From: Heterohyrax brucei
Lineage: Eukaryota; Chordata; Mammalia; Hyracoidea; Procaviidae
Direction: 5' to 3'
DNA: 64,000 bases
NCBI GenBank assembly: GCA_028571685.1
Contig: CM053148.1
Coordinates: 92,650,001 to 92,714,000 of the forward strand
Positions 45,470-56,312 of the stretch are shown in pieces. Every line of letters starts with the position of its first letter. Position 1 is the stretch's first letter. Below the pieces are notes generated by a model. It ran no database searches and was not told the origin of the DNA. It saw nothing but the letters and a program-made list of their open reading frames with translations. The translations under genes were made by a program, and so were the position numbers.

Positions 45470-45645
45470 TGCCAGTCAAACCAAACCAAAACCAATGCCA
45501 CTGAGTCAATGCTGACTAATAATGACCCTATAGATAGAGTAGAACTGCCCCATAGGGTTTCCAAAGAGTACCTGGTAGATCTGAACTGCAGACCTTCTGG
45601 TTAGCAGCCATAATACTTAACAACTATATCACCAGGGTTTCCAAA
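45470..45645 (-). mobile_element. AfroSINE
   Basis: Tail first: caaaccaaaaccaatgccac, then aatgaccctatagatagag, gatctgaactgcagacc and the head complement tatcaccagggtttcc. Confidence 0.94.
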
Positions 45646-45654
45646 ATGCCAGTA

Positions 45655-45872
45655 GTTAAACTAATAATAATTTGCCACTTAACTGATTCTGACTCAAGAG
45701 GACCACATTTGTGTCACAATAGAATTGTACACCATAGAGTTTTAAGTGGCTGATTATTTGAAAGTAGATCAACCTGCCTTTCTTCAGGTATATGACAGGA
45801 TAGACTCAAAACATCCAATCTTTGGATTATCAGCAGTGTATGTTTGCATGTCCCAGGGTTTCCACAGGGAAC
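45655..45872 (-). mobile_element. AfroSINE long form, old
   Basis: Tail first: tgccacttaactgattctga, ctcaagaggaccacattt, then acaatagaattgtacacc and the long-form insert with aaagtagatcaacctgcc; the head complement is tcccagggtttccac. It follows the previous copy within ten bases in the same orientation. Confidence 0.75.
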
Positions 45873-46167
45873 TAAACATTTGTTAGACACTAAAAAAAAA
45901 AAAAGATGTCAGACAAGGATAGATAATGCAACCCAGAGATTAGATGGCTAGAAGGCTCAGCTGTTACAGATTGCAAGGTACTTGGGGAGAGAGTGGTGAT
46001 ACCGAATACCATGGGACAACATGGAAGGGGACATTGTACCAATATCAGTGTCAGTAGTGATACTCAAGAACATGGGACAAGGTCTTCTGGAAGAGGCTAG
46101 AGTCTGGAGTGTCTGGCTGCAACAGAACAGTGAAGAAGACAAGCCTTTGCAAGAGACATCAGATGGA

Positions 46168-46345
46168 CAAGAAGAAAACAAACCAAACCCACTGCCGTTG
46201 CATCAATTCCAACTCACAGCAATCATATAGGACAGAGTAGAATTGCACCATCGAGTTTCTGAGGAGTGTTTGGCAGACTCCAACTGGTGACACTTTGGTG
46301 AGTTGATGTAGCACTTAACCATTTACAACACCAGAGTTTCTGGAC
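46168..46345 (-). mobile_element. AfroSINE
   Basis: Tail first: aaccaaacccactgccgttg, then caatcatataggacagagtag, gcagactccaactggtgac and the head complement acttaaccatttacaac. Confidence 0.9.
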
Positions 46346-46486
46346 AGGAAGAAAGGGGAGAAACAGGCCTGGTTCCTAGCTTCTCCTTTCCATCAATTCC
46401 CTGCCAATGGCTGTCTCTCTGGCAGAATCTGCAGTAAAGCAAGAGAATTAAGACTAGGGAACAAAAGAAACTCTCCAACTTTTAGG

Positions 46487-46660
46487 TCTCCCTAGTTGCA
46501 CAGTAGTTTAGAGCTTGGCTGCTAACAACTGTGGCAGTTTGAATCTACCAGGTGTTTCTTGGTAACCCTATGGGGCAGTTCTACTCTGTACTATAGAGTC
46601 ACTATGATTCAGAAACAACTCAGTGACCACAGGTTTTGTGGCTTTGGTTTTATGCACCGT
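46487..46660 (+). mobile_element. AfroSINE
   Basis: Head ggtctccctagttgcacag, B box ggcagtttgaatctacc, and tail gtcactatgattcagaaac then aactcagtgaccacagg. It faces the previous minus-strand copy across about 140 bases. Confidence 0.9.
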
Positions 46661-46869
46661 TAAGACCAGGGTTTATTGTTCGCTAGCTTTGCAATTTTTA
46701 GAAAATCAGGTACTACTCTGAGCTTTATTTTCCCCAACAGTAATTGCTCAATATATCTCATGAAATTTTTGCAAGTGCAAAAAAGACGGTGCAATTTAGT
46801 TTAGAAAAAAAGCCTGTTTCTATTTTGAGAGATGTTTTTTGGGAAGAGGAGCCAAAATTTAACTTAGTC

Positions 46870-47565
46870 ACACCATGTCACCCCACTATAGAAAAGAGCC
46901 AAGAAACCAAGTGAAATAGACACAGATAACAACCATGAAACCATGAGAATCAAATGAAAGGATAAAGCAGAAGAAGAAATTGAATGAATGCAGCAAATGA
47001 GGAATGATACAGAGCACACGTACCCTGTCAACCATTGCAACACAGCACAGCCATTGTGAGACAAAGCTGGTATCAACCCCAGGAGAGGAGCACAGGGAGG
47101 TGGTTTCAAAGAATTCCCAGTAAGAGTCAGAAAAACTATGTAGACTTACACCGAGTGAAGCAAAGCAAGTGCTCTTGCCTGCTCCCACACTTCTGAACCA
47201 ATGACAAATGACAGCCAGCACTCCCTCCCAGCCTGCCCTCAGTCACCCTGCAATACTGTACTCAGCCTGCCAATCATTCACCCACCTACCCCAAGCTTAA
47301 CCCACGTTGACAGACTAATGACTAGTGGAACAGGTCTACTTCCACCCACCTGATTACATGAGAAAAGTAAATCACAAGAACTCTAGATGAAGCAAATTAT
47401 TTGTTATAATAAATAAAATAATGCCTTGATGACTGGCAGACAACAGATTCATACAAAGAAGGACAAGAGGGATCAAGACACTGACCAAAATAAAGAGACA
47501 GGAAATCTTCTTGTAGAAGCAGAAGAAACGACAATGGAACTACATGATAAAGAATTCACAAGACT
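46870..47565 (+). mobile_element. possible L1 5' untranslated region and ORF1 start
   Basis: Purine-rich, then C-rich text (ctccctcccagcctgccc) that gives way to A-rich sense sequence with gaaggacaagagggatcaag and gaagcagaagaaacgac. This resembles the 5' end of an L1, but no diagnostic ORF1 block is certain. The frames on the minus strand (46864-47221) are shadows. Confidence 0.35.
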
Positions 47566-47642
47566 TAAATATATATATATATATATACACCAAGTGCCGT
47601 CGAGTCGGATCCGACTCATATATATATATATATATATATATA
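47566..47642. repeat. TA microsatellite split by a SINE tail
   Basis: About ten TA units, then 30 bases of foreign text, then about eleven TA units. The TA runs on both sides are pure. Confidence 0.9.
47591..47619 (-). mobile_element. tail-only AfroSINE fragment in a TA repeat
   Basis: accaagtgccgtcgagtcgg then atccgactca is the complement of the last ~29 bases of the SINE tail, with the palindrome gagtcggatccgactc at 47602-47617 and intact CpG sites. Confidence 0.7.
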
Positions 47643-47802
47643 TGAAACCCTGATGGTGTGGTTTAGTTGTTTGACTGCTATCTAAAAGGTCAGCAGTTCA
47701 AATTCACCAAATGCTCCTTAGAAGCCATGCTACAAGGTAGTTCTACTCCATCCTATACAGTCTCTATGAGTCAGAATGAACTCAATAACAATGTTTTTTT
47801 TT
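47643..47802 (+). mobile_element. AfroSINE
   Basis: Head tgaaaccctgatggtgtgg, B box agcagttcaaattcacc, and tail gtctctatgagtcagaatg then a T-run. Starts directly after the TA microsatellite. Confidence 0.93.
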
Positions 47803-47934
47803 TCTTTTTGCATATTGTTTGAACGTTTTGTGGAGTAAAACAGTCATGTATTCCTTGTGTAGAGAAGAAAAACATCACACAATAAAGTCAAACAGAAAAT
47901 AAACAGAATCAAAACAAACAAAAAACCTAGAATA

Positions 47935-48360
47935 CAACAAATGCTGAGGTTGTGGAGAGATTGGAACTCTTCTGTACTGCTAGCGAGGCTGCAATTAGAA
48001 GCACTGTGGGATACAGTATGATGCTTCCTGGCTGTATATTTTAGAGAAAGAAGAGTTGTGACAGGAACAGACGTAAGCACACACGTACTCATTGGGGCAT
48101 CATCCACAATAGCAAAAAAATGTAAACAATTTAAATGTCCATCAAGGGATGAATGAATAAGCAAATTGTGGTATATATGCACAATGAAGTAATAAGCAAG
48201 GATAAAAGACATTGATGAATCTGTGAAACATTTCACCATATAGGTGAACCTGAAGGATATCAAGTGAAATAAGTGAATCACAAAGGACAGCTACTGTATA
48301 AGATCACTATTATAAGAAGTCAAGAATAAAAACATTCTTTGATGGTTATCAGGGATGAGG
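47935..48360 (+). mobile_element. L1 LINE, ORF2 end and 3' region
   Basis: Sense-strand blocks: tgaggttgtggagagattgg, aactcttctgtactgctagc, catccacaatagcaaaa, tttaaatgtccatcaagg, gtggtatatatgcacaatg. These are the L1 ORF2 tail region. Stops interrupt it. Confidence 0.8.
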
Positions 48361-48361
48361 G

Positions 48362-48860
48362 GATGTCTTAGTTATCTAGTGCTGCTGTAACAGAATTACT
48401 ACAAGAGGATGGCTTCAGAAAGATAAATTTATTTTATCCCAGACCACTATGCTACAAGTTCAAATTTAGGGCATCACTCCAAGGAAAGGTTTTCTCTGTG
48501 GGCTCTGCAGGAAGGCCCTTGTCCTCAGTCTTTTCCTCAACTTGGAACTTCTGAGGCACAGGGACCCAGAGTCTTTTCCAAAGGATGCGCTCTGTTCCTG
48601 TCACTGCTTTCTTGGTGTTGTGAGGATCTCAGCTCTCTACTTGCTTCTAAAAAGTGTATAAAAGGTGGTACAAGCCCCAGTTCAGGGAAACTCCCTTAGT
48701 AAGGCTGTTACAGCACCACCCTAATCTTTTTGAAATAATCCAATCTGTTAAACACAAGCAGAGATTAGGATTTACAACACAGGAAAACCACAAAATTGAG
48801 GGCAACCACACAATACTGGGAATCATGGCCCAGCCACATTGCTACATGTGCATCTCAGTT
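48362..48860 (-). mobile_element. MaLR-type LTR
   Basis: Left edge gatgtcttagttatctagtgctg, then agaaagataaatttatttta, tgctttcttggtgttgtg, caagccccagttcaggg, and a right side with ttaggatttacaacacagg and aaaattgagggcaaccac. It is near complete and has no internal region attached. Confidence 0.75.
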
Positions 48861-49069
48861 CATGATGTGGGGAAACTCACTAATTAGATAGTAAATGCAT
48901 ATTATTTCTGGTGAAGAAAAAGACAGTAAACACCATGGGGAAGTCAGTACAATGTGATCAAGGCAAAGGACGAAACTGAAAGTTACATAAAAATACAAGG
49001 CAACTATGGTAAATATAGACTATTCTGCAATAATAAGAGTAATAATGAATAATTTGTGAGTGTAGATAA

Positions 49070-49215
49070 GCACATTGCTGCTGAGTAGATTCCAACTCAT
49101 AGCAACCCTATAGGAGAGAGGAGAACTGCATCATAGGGTTTCCAAGGAACAGCTAGTGAATTTGAACTGCCTACATTTTGGTTATCAGCCAAGCCCTCAG
49201 CCACCAGAGCTGTGA
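49070..49215 (-). mobile_element. AfroSINE
   Basis: Tail first: attgctgctgagtagattcc, aaccctataggagagag, then atttgaactgcctacat and head complement ccaccagagctgtg. Confidence 0.92.
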
Positions 49216-49269
49216 CTACATAAATAGATACATGTACTAAAATGGTGCATGAGGACACACAGGGGTGCC

Positions 49270-49438
49270 CGAACAAAGTCAAACCCACTGCCATCCAGTG
49301 GATTCTGACTCGTAGTGACCCTACAGACAGAATAGAAGGGCCCCGTAGTGTGTCCAAGGGATGCCTGATGGATATGGACGACCAGCCTTCTGCTTAATAG
49401 CCATAACATTTTAACCACTAGGCCAGCAGGGTGTCCAA
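49270..49438 (-). mobile_element. AfroSINE
   Basis: Tail first: aagtcaaacccactgccatcc, gactcgtagtgaccctacag, then gaccagccttctgcttaat and head complement aaccactaggccagcaggg. Same orientation as the copy 55 bases upstream. Confidence 0.93.
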
Positions 49439-49554
49439 TGGGAATACAGTCACTTGCGCTTATAGGTATGGTTGTGGATATTTTTACATGTATGTACGAA
49501 CATCTGTGTATATTCATAAATAGCAGAGCATGTGGGGGCATAGTTATGGAAACT

Positions 49555-50330
49555 TTAGACTAACCAACACCATGCTGAACTGTTACTGGGCTTGAGGGTT
49601 AAGCATCATAGTTTCTAGGGATATCTATGTCAATTGGTAGAATATACTCTGTAGTTTGATGAGTAGCCTCTGGGATCTTAAATACCTGGGATTAGCTGTC
49701 TAAGATACAGCTGTTGGTCTCTTCCTTTCTAGAGCAAAGGAGAATGAAGAAAAACAAAACAAACAAACAAAAACAAAAAAACTCAAGAAAGCAATTAGTG
49801 CAAAGGACTAATGATGGACATGAACTAGAGCCTCCTCGAACCTGAGGTCAGAAGAATGAGACGGTGCCTGGCTATCAACGACTCAGACTAGGATCACTAT
49901 AGAGATTCTGATGGATGAAAAAAGCAGAACAAAATGCAAATTCATAAAAAAAAAGACCAGATTTAATGGTTTGACAGAAACTGGAAGAACTCTCCAGACC
50001 ACTCTCAAAGACAATCTTTAAGCCAAGTAATACAGTGGCTTATAAAGCGTACAGATATTTTTGTTTGTGCTCATTACAACAATCAACTATCTGAGATGAA
50101 AAGAGCAGCATTTGCCTTTTTAGTAAAGATGAGAATCCAGGGAGAGGCAGGGAAGTGCAGGAATGAATGGAAAGGGAGATCTGGGGCAGAAATGAGGACA
50201 GCAATGATACCACGGGGACTGCAGCCAAGATTATGAACAATTTATATACGAATTATTGAATGGAAAGCTTTGCTTTGTAAACTTTCACTTAAAGCAAATA
50301 AAATGTTCAAATAAAGATATTTTTAAATTT
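49555..50330 (+). mobile_element. L1 LINE 3' untranslated region and tail
   Basis: Sense-strand version of the L1 end at 1 and 3786, with the longer upstream part. Blocks: caacaccatgctgaactg, tttctagggatatctatg, an AAAC-rich patch (49750-49780), ggtgcctggctatcaac, then actttcacttaaagcaaat and an A/T tail. No coding part. Confidence 0.75.
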
Positions 50331-50832
50331 TTAATCTTTGTCAGTATTGAAGTATAAAGTTTAGACTTTTGAGATGTTTATTAAAATCTCAACAGACCTA
50401 TTTTTTCTGATTATTTTGAGCTAGTTATAACGTGAAACTGAAAACTGGATTCAAGTCATAACTGTCTATAGAAAAAGATCATTTTTTTATGGCATTAAGC
50501 TTCTGAATTTGTCTTGTGGGAAACATCACGAGGTTTAGGTTGAAGTGGTTTAAGGATATGTGTTTGAAGCATTTCATAACAATATTTCAGAGAAGTATAT
50601 TTGTCTTTCACACTGTAATGTACTGACTCTCTGCATTGCTTTTTATACTTTAACTCTTTGATGACTCAATTCTGTACTGCTTAGAAATTTTGTTGAAACC
50701 ATGTGTTTTCGTTAATGGAAGCATACTGAATCACCGATTGTGTCTTAGTGTTTGGTAGGTGGCATGTTTTGTGTGTTTGTTTCCCTTTACCATAAGCCTA
50801 CCCTAAGTGCTTAGTAGCATATGTAGGGGAAA

Positions 50833-50992
50833 AAAAGTTGACACTGAGTTGCTTGCAACTCATGGGAACCCTAAAGGACAGAGTACAGCTATTCTATAAG
50901 GTTTCCAAGGAGCACCAAGTAGATTTGAGCTGCCGACCTTCTGGTTAGCAGCCATCACTCTTAAACACTACACACCACCAGTGTTTCTAGTA
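50833..50992 (-). mobile_element. AfroSINE inside paralogous copy B
   Basis: Tail first: gttgacactgagttgcttg, accctaaaggacagagtac, tagatttgagctgccgacc and head complement ctacacaccaccagtgttt. Confidence 0.93.
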
Positions 50993-51161
50993 CGTGTGAA
51001 TTATCAGTTAATTATATCCCAGAGTTCCCACGGGGATCTATTTTTAATTATGTGTAAAAAAAAAAAATACAGCTTTTTAAAACTTCAATTTTTTTCCTAC
51101 CAAAAAATTTAGTCACTTCATACAATACCCTGTAAAAGAATAATTTACAGCACACTGTTAT

Positions 51162-51262
51162 TTCTTTGCCCCATGGAGTTTCCCAGGAACACTTGACAGA
51201 TTTGAGCTGCGAACTTTCTGGTTGGCAGGCAAAGCTCTTAACCACTATGCCATCAGCATTTA
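51162..51262 (-). mobile_element. AfroSINE, tail half missing
   Basis: Starts at ttgccccatggagtttcccag and continues with acagatttgagctgcgaac and the head complement tcttaaccactatgccatc. The LINE-derived tail is missing, the reverse of the usual 5' truncation, so a deletion or abortive insertion is likely. Confidence 0.85.
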
Positions 51263-51400
51263 TGTTCCTTTGGTTTCAAACAGCCAGACACTATCAGTAC
51301 AACAGTGCAACAGTGGAGACTATCAGTATTACAGAGGCTGAAAATTTCATGGTTACTGTACGTACCACCACGCGCGAAAGGATTATTAAAGATATATATT

Positions 51401-52069
51401 TTTAAATTCACACTGGAGTTGTGTATGTATATGTTTATGTGTGTTTGGTTCTGGGTGACAGAAAAAATTGGTTTAGCCTTGATCCAAAATACAGGGTACT
51501 TTAAATTCATCTAGCACTATTAAAGAAATGTGTTTTAAATCAGTTTGATTTTATCAAGGCAATTTATTTTGCCCTCACACAAATGCAAGAATGATTTACA
51601 ATGAGTGTCTTTATCTCATAAAATAACTAAATGAGTTTTCTGCTTCAAAAGTACTTAAATCATAACACTCCTTCCATTTATGCAACAATTTATGTTTTCA
51701 GCAGTACAAGCATAATATCAAAATCTGTTACTTTTGGTATCTTTTTTGTACATGCATACTGTTTATAACTCAGTTTAATCTAGTTAGTCCTTGTATTTGC
51801 TATACTTACTTGTGTATAACTATCACCATAGGTCTTATCTACATCATTGTTACCATGAATCACTTGTGAATTACCCAGTTTCTGACGCGTTTCTACAGTC
51901 TCCGTTTCCGTTGCTATCTGGCCTTTTCCTGAGAAGTAGCTGAATCTCTTGTTTTCCATTTAGTGTAGCATTTTCAGTGAAAGGTTTCAGAACTCTACCA
52001 TTTATTCTTGTATCTGAGCAACTAATCTTGTATGTTTCTCTCTATTGTTGTCGGAAACAGTCTGCTCGG
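51401..52069. other. no gene seen
   Basis: AT-rich DNA with a short TG-rich patch at 51420-51450. Confidence 0.45.
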
Positions 52070-52330
52070 CTAAGTGGTACTGTTGTTAGGTGCCAGTGAG
52101 TTGGTTCAACAGAACAAAACACTGCCCAGTCTTTGTCTGTCCTCACAATCCTTGAGTCCGTTGGTTCAGTCGCTGTGTCAGTTCTTCTCTTTGGGCGTCT
52201 TCCTCTTTCTCACTGACCCTCTGTTTTACCACACGCGGTGTGCTTCTGCAGAGACAAGTACCTCCTGATGACGTATCCAGAGGATGTGAGGCAAAGCATC
52301 TCCATCCTTGCTTGTTGTTGGCTAAATAGT
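52070..52330 (-). mobile_element. RTE LINE 3' end
   Basis: Reads tgttgttaggtgccagtgag, caacagaacaaaacactgcc, tgtccgttggttcagtcgc-type text, ctttgggcgtcttcctcttt and ctgatgacgtatccagagg. This is the complement of the ORF2 C-terminus and 3' end in the same order as the plus copies at 43690 and 57305. Confidence 0.85.
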
Positions 52331-52357
52331 GAAAAATTAAATTTGATTAAAAAATCA

Positions 52358-52396
52358 TACACACACGCACACACACACGCACACACACACACATGC
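52358..52396. repeat. CA microsatellite
   Basis: About eighteen CA units broken twice by CG. The minus frame at 52210-52407 crosses it. Confidence 0.95.
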
Positions 52397-53257
52397 ACAA
52401 AAACCAAAAAATGAAGTAGAATTTAAACGCATCTTTTCAGCAGTTGGAAATAGCTCTCTTGGTCACGATCACCTCCTGGCTACTTGGCAGGATGGCTCTA
52501 GGGCTGTCATATCCTCCACTTTTATTTTTGGCTTCTGACAGTGATGTATCTTTACAAAATGTACATGAATCTCACATGTTGGAATGTGGACTCAGTGGCA
52601 TCAGGGAGTCATGAAGAGTTGCTGACAGGTGTTAGGACAAAACAGTGTTGATTCTGTTGAGTTCAAATAGAATGATTTTGGAAAATGACAGTGTAAGGCA
52701 TAAAGGGCACAGCGAAGCACTCTGAGGAGTGCATTCTATTTCTGTAAATGGGGATTTTTCATGGCAGTACATTCAAAATTTTTCGAAGTTGTAGTTTCTC
52801 GAGATATGGGACAGGTTTTTAGAGAAAATCTGGTTCATGTTCCTTCATATAGTGATGAAAATATAGAGATACTGATTCTGAAACTAATGAGTTACATGGA
52901 TGACATTGACTTGCCCAAGCAAGACAGTTATAATACAGGCTAGACCTCTGATTTCCTGAATATGGTACAGACTATATGCACCTGCACGTGGTGGAAATTG
53001 TATCCATTGCATAATATAAATTGCACCCTGATGTCTTCAGACTGACTGCCTATTACAAAAAACTAATATATAAGACTTCAAGTGCGTTATAATGTTTTCT
53101 GGAAGTTGGAAAGAAACTAGCTTTGAAATACAGAAAATGGATTTGCAAAGTAGAGTGGATGTTAACCATATTCTATATCATGGTATTGATATAATTTTCC
53201 ACTGAAATTATTTTAATCTATAGTATATAATGTTATTGCTATTAGGACTCTTATTTG
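52397..53257. other. no recognised gene
   Basis: The frame at 52761-52943 has no recognised domain. The block 52480-52740 has balanced composition and no known repeat signature. Confidence 0.4.
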
Positions 53258-53413
53258 AAACTCATGTCAGGGCCATGTGACGGAGTAGAACTGTCCCATA
53301 GGGTTTTCTAGGCTGTAATTTTTCCAGGAACAGATCTCTAGGTCACAAAGCCACTGGGTAGGCTCAAACTGTTAGTGTTTCAGGTAGCAGGTGAGCACTA
53401 TTAGGGCTCCTTG
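53258..53413 (-). mobile_element. AfroSINE long form, tail truncated
   Basis: Blocks gagtagaactgtcccatagg, gttttctaggctgtaat, then ggctcaaactgttagtg and a head complement ending in attagggctcctt. The LINE-derived tail is missing or decayed. Confidence 0.75.
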
Positions 53414-53539
53414 ATTACTATCTAGTTGTCTTCATGACCCTTCTCTCAAGCTTCAATTTCAACATAAAAACATGCCAGTGATTTCAAAATGGTACCACCT
53501 TTAGAATTCACTTTGTACATTAAAATTGAATTTTTTGCT

Positions 53540-53705
53540 ACTCATATAGCTCCCCGTTGTTCTCTGTATCCTCTCTGTTATATTATTTAATCACACTTTA
53601 TTGTTTCAGCATTAATATTTAAATCTCAAAATGGAAATTATTTTAAAATTCTTAACACTGTATCTCCAGTATCAAAACAATGAACAAACGAGTCAGTGAT
53701 TTAAT
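53540..53705 (+). mobile_element. possible L2 LINE 3' end
   Basis: Phrases ttctctgtatcctctctg, cttaacactgtatctccag and atttaatgaatgaataaa follow the 3' end of L2 in the sense direction. Old and weak. Confidence 0.4.
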
Positions 53706-53739
53706 GAATGAATAAAAAATAGATCTGCATATTCAAAGC

Positions 53740-53900
53740 CTACGTTTTGTTCTGTTCTTTCTCTTCACTCTGCTTGTCATGCTCTTCCATTGGATCTTCC
53801 CACGAGCATCTCATCAGAAGGACTTGTATTACCTTCTCAGTGATGCTTGCCTGTTCCAATAGCCTCGTCTACCTCAAACTACAACTCCACACTGCCAGTC
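53740..53900 (+). mobile_element. possible L2 LINE fragment
   Basis: Phrases cactctgcttgtcatgctct then gatcttcccacgagcatctc resemble the L2 3' untranslated region upstream of the part seen at 53540. Order suggests a second copy or a rearranged one. Confidence 0.35.
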
Positions 53901-54801
53901 CCATTATTCTCAAGGACGCTGTCCTTTGACTTGGATCTTTAGCAGTTACTGCAATATATCATTATTGTGCTCCCTGATCAAGAAGATTGAAGGAGAAGGA
54001 AATGCATTTTCTTGGAGAGGAAAACTACAGTGGCTGCACTATAATGTGAAAAAATCAGCTTCACTGAAATATGTTTTGGGTACCATTCTTTAGGTAGGTT
54101 TAGAGAAATAAACCACATGTAAGTGGTGGGATATAGGAGAAAATTCTTGATCAATAGGATGTCACATGAGAATTGCATTCTCACATGCTAAAAAATGAAG
54201 GGAGGTAAGAGTATGGTTGCTGGTTAGCTGAATAGTGCACAAGCTTTGGTCCGACTCAAATCAAGCAGGATCCACTCCATTGCCCCAGCTAAGCAGACAT
54301 AGGCTAAAGCCATCGTAATGACAAATGTGCATGCAAATTAAAACAATGACAAGAAAACAATAATTATTTGCCAATCATTCTGTGATCTGATAAGTTTCAT
54401 CAGAGGCAAGAGCCAAAGAGGAATGTTCCAAGATTCTTTTTAATTAGTCACCTCATTAAGATGCAATCATGGGAGAGTGGACATGCTAACCGTGCAGTGC
54501 TGACTTTTTTTTTAAGTGCTTATATAAGGACTGTGTCTCAAACTGATCAAGGGTGCTCAGAGTAAATGAATGCTCCTGAATCCGTATTGTTACACCTATA
54601 TTACGTATGACCATACACAAGACTATACACAAGAGCTCTGATTGGGTTACTGGAAGGTGTCAGTTGCCCACTGTCTTTTTTTAGTTAACTTTGCCTTGGA
54701 GCAGCTGTGACAGCCGTGGCAGCTTACTGATATGTTTGACCTCTGCAACTTTGTCACTTGCTGCAATTGAATATAATTACATCCTCTAAGCTCTTTGAAA
54801 A
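53901..54801. other. no gene or repeat seen; possible unique sequence
   Basis: No repeat signature recognised from 54200 to 54790. It contains catgcaaatt (octamer-like) at 54331 followed by an A/T-rich block with acaataattatttgcc, text of the kind often seen in conserved non-coding DNA, which cannot be shown from one genome. Confidence 0.4.
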
Positions 54802-54992
54802 AGAGCCCTGCTGGCACAGCGGCTAAGGGCTTGGCTACTAAGCAAAAGTAGATGGTTAGAACCTATCAGATGCTCTGCAGGAAAAAGTTGTGGCATTCTG
54901 CTTCCACCAAAATTTGCAGCCTTGGAACCCTATAGAGTTGTTCTACTCTGTCCTACGGGACCACAGAGGCTTGATGGCGATGGGTTTGGGTT
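54802..54992 (+). mobile_element. AfroSINE long form
   Basis: Head aaagagccctgctggcacagc, B-box region atggttagaacctatc, long-form insert (ggcattctgcttccacc then aaatttgcagccttgg) and tail accacagaggcttgatggcg then atgggtttggg. Confidence 0.87.
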
Positions 54993-55497
54993 TTGTCATC
55001 GATTTATTTATTTATTTTGTACAGCTCGCTGAAATGGATTAAAAAAGATGCTAGAATGTATTTATTTCCTTACTTATTGCACATATCCCACCCACCTTCC
55101 CACCTCCCCACTCCGTGAATACAGGTCCTTTTTTTTTTTAATCGCTTTTTTGTTTTCGGTATGTGTGTTTACAATAGCATGTATAGGAAGCATCTATAAT
55201 TATCTGCTAGTAAATAAATAGTATTTTTCAGAAATAAGTTAAAACTCTTTCATGATTGTTGGAACATATGGTATCTCACTCACTGGTGATTTTGACCATC
55301 ATTGTAGACCTGTGGGATGATAAAAGGCAAAAGAGATGTCAGGGGAAGCAAAACAGGTGGGGCATTATGCAAAACCAGAGGCGCTCTGTGGACCCAAATG
55401 GAAGGCAAACTGCGATAAAGCCTGCTACCTGAGACGGGTGAGCCAGAGCAACTCTCGGAATTCATGTATTTTCACATAATATTCGTGAGAATCAACA
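54993..55497. other. no gene seen
   Basis: A TTTA-rich patch at 55005-55020 and a T-run at 55129-55139. No recognised repeat in the rest. Confidence 0.4.
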
Positions 55498-55690
55498 TTC
55501 CCCAAATCCACTGCCTTTGAGTCAATTCCAGCTCACATCACTCGCATAGGTTTCTGAAGCCATCAGTCTCTGTGGAAGCAGACTGTCACATTTTTCTCCT
55601 GCAGAGCTACTAGTGGTTTGCAAACACTTGCCTTTTGGAGAGCAGTGGATCGTTTCAACCACCGCACTGCAAGGGCTGCAGTCCAAAGTG
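55498..55690 (-). mobile_element. AfroSINE long form
   Basis: Tail first: ccccaaatccactgcctttg, attccagctcacatcac, then the long-form insert gaagcagactgtcacattt, the complement of the B-box region (tggtttgcaaacacttgcc) and a decayed head. Confidence 0.8.
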
Positions 55691-56151
55691 ATGCTGCCAA
55701 CCACAAATTCAAACACACTCAGTGACTCAGCATTCATTCCACTACTGAAAATACATGGCCTCAATAAAAAATACAAAGCAGAAAATAATTGGCTCTTGAA
55801 AGGGTTACATCATGTCTGTGGGCCTTTGGATGGTGTACAGTTAGGGTAGTCATAAAATTTAATTCTCCAGCCAAGACATTCTGAGGGGAAGATAGGTTCT
55901 ATTAAAAATTAAGCCAACAATAAAAGATGAGATTTCTCTCAGACAGGGAGATCTAATCTTTAGCTCTTATGCTAGACTCCCGTGTTGCTCATTGTTTGGT
56001 TTAATACTGGTTTTTAGTGGGAGTGGCTACTGCTTCAATGTTAGTAGGAACAGAAATCACTTCAGTCAATTTTATGAGTCGATTAATGCGATACAATTTC
56101 AACAGATAAATAAAATGACCTTTCAGTTTTAGGTAGACTATAAAGACCCTG
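55691..56151. other. no gene seen
   Basis: Mixed AT-rich DNA; frames at 55522-55849 are shadows across the SINE and its flank. Confidence 0.4.
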
Positions 56152-56312
56152 GAAACCCTTCATGGCATAGTGGTTAAGTGCTACTGGTGCTAACTGAAAG
56201 GTTGGCAGTTTGAATGCACCAGGAATGCCTTGGAAACTCTGGGGCAGTTCTACTCTGTCCTATAGTGTCACTGTGAGTTGGAACTGAACTCTACATCAAT
56301 GGATTTTGTTTT
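56152..56312 (+). mobile_element. AfroSINE
   Basis: Head ggaaacccttcatggcatag, B box ggcagtttgaatgcacc, and tail gtgtcactgtgagttggaac followed by gaactctacatcaatgg. Confidence 0.93.

Larger units (their letters stand above)
50630..51400 (+). repeat. unclassified paralogous segment, copy B
   Basis: Second copy of the segment at 24070-24590, in the same orientation. Shared blocks: ctttgatgac, cgttaatggaagcatactgaa, tttggtaggt, aagcctaccctaag, ccagagttcccac, cttcatacaataccctg, tatgttcctttgg, aggctgaaaatttcatgg. Two AfroSINEs (50833 and 51162) split it; copy A lacks both, so they inserted after the copies separated. Confidence 0.55.

Noticed and set aside
46864-47221. Minus-strand frames of 81 and 111 residues with hydrophobic stretches
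   Set aside because: They are complements of purine-rich sense sequence that looks like an L1 5' region; no domain is recognised.
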